In this document: positions 16,704 through 21,075 of the stretch, in pieces
Position numbering within the stretch: position 1 is the stretch's first letter
Layout: every line of letters begins with the position of its first letter
Origin: a virus
Strand: one strand, 5' to 3'
IMG/VR virus record: IMGVR_UViG_3300006810_000506
Span: 1 to 21,075 of that record
DNA length: 21,075 nucleotides
Position numbers and translations under genes: made by a program
The notes under the pieces: model-generated
Seen by the model: only the letters and a program-made list of their open reading frames with translations
The model's database searches: none
Told to the model about the DNA's origin: nothing

Positions 16704-16946
16704 ATGAGTGCTTTATTTGGTAAACCTGACACTTCAGCTCAAGAAGAGCAGTTAAGGATTCAACGAGAGCAGATTGAAGCACAAGAAAAACGTCAAGAAG
16801 CTGAAAAAGCTGAGCTTGGCGCTTCTCTTCAAGCAAAAGCTAGAGCTAGACAACGAGGCGGTCGCCGTATGTTGTTAGCTGATCGTGAAGATTCTGAGCT
16901 TGGTTTGCCTTCACAGTTAGGTGCTGGCGTTAATCGCAACGTATAA
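16704..16946 (+). CDS. Coiled-coil Arg-rich virion protein, 80 aa
   Basis: This 80-residue protein begins MSALFGKPDTSAQ and continues with a Gln/Glu/Lys coiled coil (about 15-45). It closes with RARQRGGRRMLLADREDSELG. Small proteins of this form (short FGKP head, coiled coil, RR-G-R-R tail) sit between the terminase and portal genes of many podoviruses. The shared tail with the preceding gene suggests both bind the same partner. Function otherwise unknown. Confidence 0.65.
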   Translation: MSALFGKPDTSAQEEQLRIQREQIEAQEKRQEAEKAELGASLQAKARARQRGGRRMLLADREDSELGLPSQLGAGVNRNV

Positions 16947-16950
16947 GTAG

Positions 16951-17538
16951 ATGACACGTCTAGTTGTAAAACGCGAATCGCTTGGTATCAATACTAAGCA
17001 TACGTCACCGTCCTATATAGATGGCAGCAACGAACAAATATTGGTTAGTGCTGATTATGGACTGCCAACAACTAGCCCTTTAGGGGCTAATTTGCTTGAA
17101 GGTCATGTTCATACTATCGGTTACGCCTATCCTTTTTCAGCAAAACTTGCTGATGGTGCTAACTTCGATATAGCGATTGCGTTTGCTTCTGGCATTCAGC
17201 CTAAAGTGACTATTGAAGGTTTATGTGTTGGCAACGCAATGGGCTACTTATATGAAAATGCAACCACATCAGGCGGTACTGCATTAGCTCAGGTTAATTT
17301 AAATCGTAACAGTGTTGATACAGGCAATGCTGCTGCGGTACTAAACCCTACGGTATCTGCCACTGGAACACTGCTTGGCAGTTACGTTTTGATTGGTGGC
17401 GTTAAAAAGAAAGCAACAGGCGGTGATTTAACTTCAGTCAGTATGTTGTTAAAACCGCTTACAACTTATTTGCTTCGTCTAACCAATGTCAGCGGTGCAG
17501 ATCAAGCAGCAGAAATGACTATTACTTGGTACGAATAA
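16951..17538 (+). CDS. Beta-rich head-region structural protein, 195 aa
   Basis: This 195-residue protein is Gly/Thr/Ala/Leu-rich and looks mostly beta-strand, with a HTIGYAYPFSAKLADGANFD block and a terminal AEMTITWYE strand. It contains no enzyme motif or membrane segment. The lack of an obvious SD is notable for a virion gene. Next to the portal, it may be a head decoration, fibre or collar protein; composition parallels the tail-region genes at the window start. It is not recognised as a named family. Confidence 0.6.
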   Translation: MTRLVVKRESLGINTKHTSPSYIDGSNEQILVSADYGLPTTSPLGANLLEGHVHTIGYAYPFSAKLADGANFDIAIAFASGIQPKVTIEGLCVGNAMGYLYENATTSGGTALAQVNLNRNSVDTGNAAAVLNPTVSATGTLLGSYVLIGGVKKKATGGDLTSVSMLLKPLTTYLLRLTNVSGADQAAEMTITWYE

Positions 17539-17539
17539 A

Positions 17540-19144
17540 ATGGCTGAACCAAAGAAACTCACAGTAGAGCAGATTATTAAGCGACAATCTCTCGCTCAAT
17601 CTCGCAAAGAAAATTTCCGTGACTTATACGAAGATGCGTACGAGTTTGCATTACCACAGCGCAACCTTTACGACGGTTACTATGATGGCAGGGTTGGTGG
17701 TCAGAAAAAAATGAGTCGTGTATTTGACTCAACGGCTATTAGCTCAACCCAGCGTTTTGCTAACCGCATGCAATCTGACATTTTCCCGCCACAACGCAAG
17801 TGGTGCAAGTTAGAAGCAGGAAATGAAATACCACCAGAGCGCAAGCTAGAGGTAGAACAAGCGTTAGATTTATTTAACAATAAGATGTTCTCAGTCCTCA
17901 AGCAGTCTAATTTTGACATTGCGATTGGTGAGTTCTTGCTAGACCTGTCAGTCGGTACGGCTGTGATGTTAGTTCAGCCAGGTGACGGTGTTGTACCAAT
18001 CAACTTCATTCCAGTGCCTCAGTACCTTGTGTCATTTGAAGAAGGTGCAAACGGTCAGGTAGACAATGTTTACCGCCGCATGCGTCTGAAGGGTGAAGCG
18101 ATCAAGCAGCAATGGCCTGATGCACAGATTGATGCTGAGTTGCAGCGCAAAATAGATGACAAGCCAACTGAAGAGATTGACCTGTTAGAAGCGACAATTT
18201 ATGACTATGAGCGTGGGGATTACTCTTACCACGTTATCGAGCCAAAAGGTAAAAGCGAGTTAGTTTACCGTCGTAAAGATACTAGCCCTTGGGTGGTCAG
18301 CCGATTTATGAAGGTTGCTGGTGAAATCTATGGTCGAGGCCCAGTAATCACAGCCCTGCCAGACATCAAGACCTTAAACAAGACGCTTGAGTTGTTGCTG
18401 AAGAACGCAAGTTTGGCAATCACTGGTGTCTATACGGCAGCAGATGATGGAGTCTTAAATCCTCAGACTATTAAGATTGTGCCAGGCGCAGTTATTCCAG
18501 TTGCTCGAAATGGTGGCCCACAAGGTGAATCATTACGCGCTCTACCTCGTGCGGGTGATTTCAACGTAAGTCAGATTATAATCAATGACTTACGCATGAA
18601 TATTAAGAAAACACTTTTAGATGAGTCGTTGCCGCCAGATAACATGTCAGCACGTTCTGCGACTGAGGTTGTCGAGCGTATGAAGGAGCTAGCTCAAAAC
18701 TTAGGTTCTGCGTTTGGTCGCTTGATTAACGAAACCATGATTCCGATTGTTCAGAAGACATTAGAAGTTATGAACGAATCAGGCATGATTACCTTGCCAC
18801 TGAAGGTCGATGGTCAGGAGGTTAAGGTAACGCCAACATCTCCACTTGCCGCAGCTCAGAATATGGAAGAAGTAAACAGCATCATGCAGTTTGCTCAGGT
18901 AGCTCAATCTATGGGGCCAGAAGGTCAGTTGGCTGTTAAGACGGGTGAGATGATTGATTACTTGGCTGACAAGATGGGTGTTCCTGCAAGTATCCGCACG
19001 ACTCCGATGGAGCGTCAGCAGATGATGATGGAAGCTCAGCAGATGATGATGATGCAGCAGCAGATGATGGCTCAACAGCAAATGGCCCAACAACAAGGAG
19101 CTGCACCGGAAGGTCAGTCAGCACCACCTGAAGGAGTTATGTAA
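17540..19144 (+). CDS. Head-tail connector (portal), T7 gp8-like, 534 aa
   Basis: This is the ring protein through which DNA enters the head. The sequence has the head-to-tail connector pattern of T7-like phages: an N-terminal RKENFRDLYEDAYEFALPQR, then RVFDSTAISSTQRFANRMQSDIFPP, a GTAVMLVQPG segment, YRRKDTSPWVVSRFMKVAGEIYGRGP and TLNKTLELLLKNASLAI. LPPDNMSARSATEVVERMKE is a further block. The length is near the T7 value. The last 60 residues are Met/Gln-rich low complexity (19015-19100) with Ala/Pro/Glu to the end, which may be unstructured. It is followed directly by the Bbp19-like gene, whose start overlaps the stop (TAATG). Confidence 0.93.
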   Translation: MAEPKKLTVEQIIKRQSLAQSRKENFRDLYEDAYEFALPQRNLYDGYYDGRVGGQKKMSRVFDSTAISSTQRFANRMQSDIFPPQRKWCKLEAGNEIPPERKLEVEQALDLFNNKMFSVLKQSNFDIAIGEFLLDLSVGTAVMLVQPGDGVVPINFIPVPQYLVSFEEGANGQVDNVYRRMRLKGEAIKQQWPDAQIDAELQRKIDDKPTEEIDLLEATIYDYERGDYSYHVIEPKGKSELVYRRKDTSPWVVSRFMKVAGEIYGRGPVITALPDIKTLNKTLELLLKNASLAITGVYTAADDGVLNPQTIKIVPGAVIPVARNGGPQGESLRALPRAGDFNVSQIIINDLRMNIKKTLLDESLPPDNMSARSATEVVERMKELAQNLGSAFGRLINETMIPIVQKTLEVMNESGMITLPLKVDGQEVKVTPTSPLAAAQNMEEVNSIMQFAQVAQSMGPEGQLAVKTGEMIDYLADKMGVPASIRTTPMERQQMMMEAQQMMMMQQQMMAQQQMAQQQGAAPEGQSAPPEGVM

Positions 19145-19395
19145 TGGCTGGATGGGAAGAGCTAGAACCTATGAACGTAGTCGCAATCGACCGTAAAAAG
19201 GAAGATTTAGACATTATGATTGCTCGCACTTTCTCAACTGAGAATGGGCAAAAAGTGTTGGCATGGCTTCGAGAGGCATATCTTGAGAATCCAAGCTGGC
19301 AACCTGGAGCTGAAAGTAGCTTCGGGTTCTTCCGTGAAGGGCAGAATTCTGTCATTCGCGATATTGAAAAACGTATTAAGAGGATTAAAGAATGA
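19144..19395 (+). CDS. Bbp19-like phage protein, 83 aa
   Basis: The 83-residue protein has IARTFSTENGQKVLAWLRE followed by an acidic/Gly stretch and FGFFREGQNSVIRDIEKRIKRI. The F.T..G..VL..L ... F.EGQ..V...I pattern matches the family around Bbp19 of Bordetella phage BPP-1, small proteins encoded between portal and scaffold. The role is unknown; an assembly or connector contact is likely. It overlaps both neighbours, as TAATG upstream and ATGA downstream. Confidence 0.75.
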   Translation: MAGWEELEPMNVVAIDRKKEDLDIMIARTFSTENGQKVLAWLREAYLENPSWQPGAESSFGFFREGQNSVIRDIEKRIKRIKE

Positions 19396-20150
19396 GCGAA
19401 ACCGAAGAAAGCGGTGGCCTTTTAGACGGTGCAGATACTGCACCTGAAGAAAGCACAACCCCTGCTGAAACGGAGATCAGCCATGCGGCTCCAGACCCAC
19501 AAGCAGAAACGGTTGAAGAGCCATTAGAGCGACCAGATTGGTGGCCTGAGAAGTTTTGGGCTAAAGATGAAAGCGAGCCAATGCTCGAAGAAATCGCCAA
19601 ATCATATGCAGAACTAGAGAAGAAGTTCAGAAATGGCGATCATAAGCCGCCTGAAGAATATGCAATGGAAGTATTTGGTGAATCGCCAGAAGATGACCCT
19701 GTTGTCGGCGCTTATGTTGAATGGGCAAAGAAAAACGGCATCAATCAAGACGCTTTTAACGAGCTTGCATCAGCAGTCTTGGAGTTTGGAGGCAATGAAG
19801 CGGAACAAGCGCAAATCTCACTAGAGCAGGAGCGAGCAGCTCTTGGCCCGAATGCAGATGCCGTGATCAAAAACATGGCAACTTGGGGTCAAGGCTTTGT
19901 AGATAAAGGCATTTGGGGTGCTGAGGACTATGAAGAGTTCAAGATTTGGGGTGGCACGGCTGCCGGAATCAAGGCTCTGCAAAAGCTTCGTTCATCCTAT
20001 GAAGGTCGTGTACCAATAGAAACTGCACCGTCACAGGACATGCCGTCTAAGGACGAGCTGTACGAAATGGTCGGAAAACCTGAGTACAAGACTGATCCAG
20101 CCTACCGCCGAAAGGTTGAGAAGATGTTTGAACAGGCGTTTGGACAGTAA
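19392..20150 (+). CDS. Capsid scaffolding protein, T7 gp9-like, 252 aa
   Basis: The first 45 residues are acidic and unstructured (Glu/Ser/Thr/Ala/Pro). The marker RPDWWPEKFW lies at about 48-57, followed by SYAELEKKF and then helical segments. The C-terminal DELYEMVGKPEYKTDPAYRRKVEKMF is basic-acidic helical, the usual coat-binding end. The order and position between the small Bbp19-like gene and coat gene identify a scaffold, which templates the procapsid and is then lost. A terminator follows its stop, separating it from the coat gene. Confidence 0.88.
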   Translation: MSETEESGGLLDGADTAPEESTTPAETEISHAAPDPQAETVEEPLERPDWWPEKFWAKDESEPMLEEIAKSYAELEKKFRNGDHKPPEEYAMEVFGESPEDDPVVGAYVEWAKKNGINQDAFNELASAVLEFGGNEAEQAQISLEQERAALGPNADAVIKNMATWGQGFVDKGIWGAEDYEEFKIWGGTAAGIKALQKLRSSYEGRVPIETAPSQDMPSKDELYEMVGKPEYKTDPAYRRKVEKMFEQAFGQ

Positions 20151-20175
20151 TCAAAGCCCTTCATAAGGCCCTTCT

Positions 20176-20198
20176 AAGCCCCTTCCGAGGGGCTTTTT
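20176..20198 (+). terminator. Rho-independent terminator after the scaffold gene
   Basis: AAGCCCCT (20176-20183) pairs perfectly with AGGGGCTT (20188-20195) around TCCG, followed by five Ts. It isolates the coat gene, which therefore needs its own promoter. Confidence 0.9.
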
Positions 20199-20213
20199 AG
20201 TGCCTGTCAGAAA

Positions 20214-20260
20214 AATAAAACCAAGTTTTTGGTAATTGACAAATAATAAAACCAAGTTTT
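20214..20260. repeat. Two exact 16-base direct repeats before the coat gene
   Basis: AATAAAACCAAGTTTT is found at 20214-20229 and 20245-20260, 31 bases apart. Each contains AAAAC-CAA-GTTTT, an inverted repeat. A perfect TTGACA (20236-20241) lies between them, but the nearest TATAAA is 22 bases downstream. Candidate activator or operator sites. Confidence 0.7.
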
Positions 20261-20291
20261 CGATATAAATTGAAAGTAATTTATAAAGTAG

Positions 20292-20320
20292 TTGTTGCAA
20301 CTTGCTGTTTTGTGTATAGA
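20292..20320 (+). promoter_or_regulatory. Promoter of the coat gene
   Basis: TTGTTG (20292-20297), 17 bases, TATAGA (20315-20320). The TTGTGTATAG at 20310-20319 is identical to the one in front of small RNA 1. GTTGCAAC (20294-20301), an eight-base palindrome containing TTGCAA, overlaps the -35. Confidence 0.5.
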
Positions 20321-20326
20321 ATCAAG

Positions 20327-20463
20327 TCAGGCTAATCGGAATCCCGACCCTAAATAGTAGTACTCTACTCAACGGGCGAGTTGTAAAACGCAAGTTCAGG
20401 CCCACGCAATGTGGACAACCATAAGAGCGACACTTAACCGTATTTATTGATCAGGAGATCACA
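20327..20463 (+). promoter_or_regulatory. Long structured leader of the coat mRNA
   Basis: The predicted start near 20327 leaves about 137 untranslated bases with several short stems: AGTAG/CTACT, CAAC/GTTG and CCAC/GTGG. At the end TGATC (20448-20452) pairs with GATCA (20457-20461) and the loop AGGA displays the SD. Such leaders usually stabilise or boost abundant mRNAs; the role here is inferred. Confidence 0.45.
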
Positions 20464-21075
20464 ATGGCAATTAATGTATCAAATGCCTTTGTTACGCTGT
20501 TCGATGCGGAGGTTAAACAGGCTTACCAAGGTGAGTCTATGTTGCGTAATACCGTCCGTCTTCGTACTGGTGTAGAAGGTTCTACTCACAAATTCCCTAA
20601 AATTGGCAAAGGCGTAGCGCAAGTTCGTGTTCCACAAACTGACGTTACCCCAATGAATGTTGACTACTCACAGGCAACTGTAACCCTGTCGGATTACATC
20701 GCTGCTGAGTACTCAGACATCTTCAACCAAGCTAAAATCAACTTCGACGAGCGTTCTGAGTTGGTTCAAGTTGTATCTAAGTCAATCGGTCGCCGTGCTG
20801 ACCAGTTGATCATCGATGCACTTGACGCAGCTTCTACTTCTAACACCGTTGCTTCTTCAATCGGTGGTGCTAACACCAACTTGAACATGGACAAGCTGTT
20901 AGAAGCTAAGAAGTTGATGGACTCAAACAACGTACCTGCTGAAGGTCGTCACATGTTGATCCACGCTAACAACCTTTCTGCGTTGTTGGGTGAAACTGAA
21001 GTGACTTCATCTGATTTCAACAGCGTTCGCGCATTGGTTTCAGGCGAAGTAAACACTTTCTTAGGCTTTAACTTC
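20464..21075 (+). CDS. Major capsid protein, T7-like type (partial, 204 codons)
   Basis: The coat gene runs off the window edge. The start ATG 20464 has SD AGGAG seven bases upstream. The N-terminal AINVSNAFVTLFDAEVKQAYQG, then VEGSTHKFPKIGKG, VPQTDVTPMN and DYIAAEYSDIFNQAKINFDER, match the coat proteins of T7-like marine podoviruses as I remember them. RRADQLIIDALDA follows. No protease or other domain is seen in this part. It has a private promoter and long leader, consistent with high late expression. Confidence 0.92.
   Translation, partial: MAINVSNAFVTLFDAEVKQAYQGESMLRNTVRLRTGVEGSTHKFPKIGKGVAQVRVPQTDVTPMNVDYSQATVTLSDYIAAEYSDIFNQAKINFDERSELVQVVSKSIGRRADQLIIDALDAASTSNTVASSIGGANTNLNMDKLLEAKKLMDSNNVPAEGRHMLIHANNLSALLGETEVTSSDFNSVRALVSGEVNTFLGFNF

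Noticed and set aside
1-21075. CRISPR arrays, tRNA genes, integrase or attachment sites, insertion sequences
   Set aside because: Looked for on both strands by eye; no regularly spaced repeats, cloverleaf, recombinase or transposase motifs seen.

Overview
The window looks like about half of a tailed-phage genome of the short-tailed, T7-like virion type: a T7-type head-tail connector, a scaffold, a small Bbp19-like protein and the start of a coat protein. It differs from T7 in that no phage RNA polymerase, DNA polymerase, integrase, tRNA or CRISPR array is visible. Several small basic proteins resemble families I remember from marine podoviruses, so an aquatic Gram-negative, probably gammaproteobacterial, host is my best guess (inference). 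sigma70-like promoters and canonical Shine-Dalgarno (SD) sites occur throughout.

Layout. (1) 1-4157, plus strand: the end of the tail module and a lysis region (XhlA-like coiled-coil membrane protein, EF-hand membrane protein, three-TM holin, GH24 lysozyme) interspersed with small lysine-rich proteins. (2) 4158-4480: no protein gene, but two consecutive promoter-hairpin-terminator units that read as two small RNAs. (3) 4481-7165, minus strand: an early operon with a C5 cytosine methyltransferase, a second long protein encoded in the +1 frame inside it, an SSB-like protein, an HTH protein with a membrane anchor, a DUF1071/Sak3-like annealing protein and three small unknowns. (4) 7166-7294: a divergent control region with three TTGCAA palindromes. 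(5) 7295-10416, plus strand: a regulator, primase zinc-finger protein, DUF1376-type replication protein carrying iteron-like repeats, RecA-fold helicase, Cro/YdaS-like regulator and PD-(D/E)XK nuclease. (6) 10417-13203: a tightly overlapping cassette of small acidic accessory genes, a terminator, and a winged-helix replication-like protein. (7) 13204-13606: a long noncoding region upstream of the terminase genes, with GC-rich stretches and repeats, a candidate packaging site. (8) 13607-21075: TerS, TerL, GNAT-fold protein, small virion proteins, portal, Bbp19-like protein, scaffold, terminator, promoter with a long leader, and the partial major coat gene.

The most interesting signal is the small RNA at about 4197-4291. 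Its promoter shares the 10-mer TTGTGTATAG with the coat-gene promoter. The unpaired linker between its hairpins contains 13 nt perfectly complementary to the SD region of gene 10479, with shorter matches at two other early-operon leaders. This suggests a late-expressed antisense RNA that shuts off early genes. That model is inference; the sequence matches were read directly. The dual-coding methyltransferase locus is the second strong signal.
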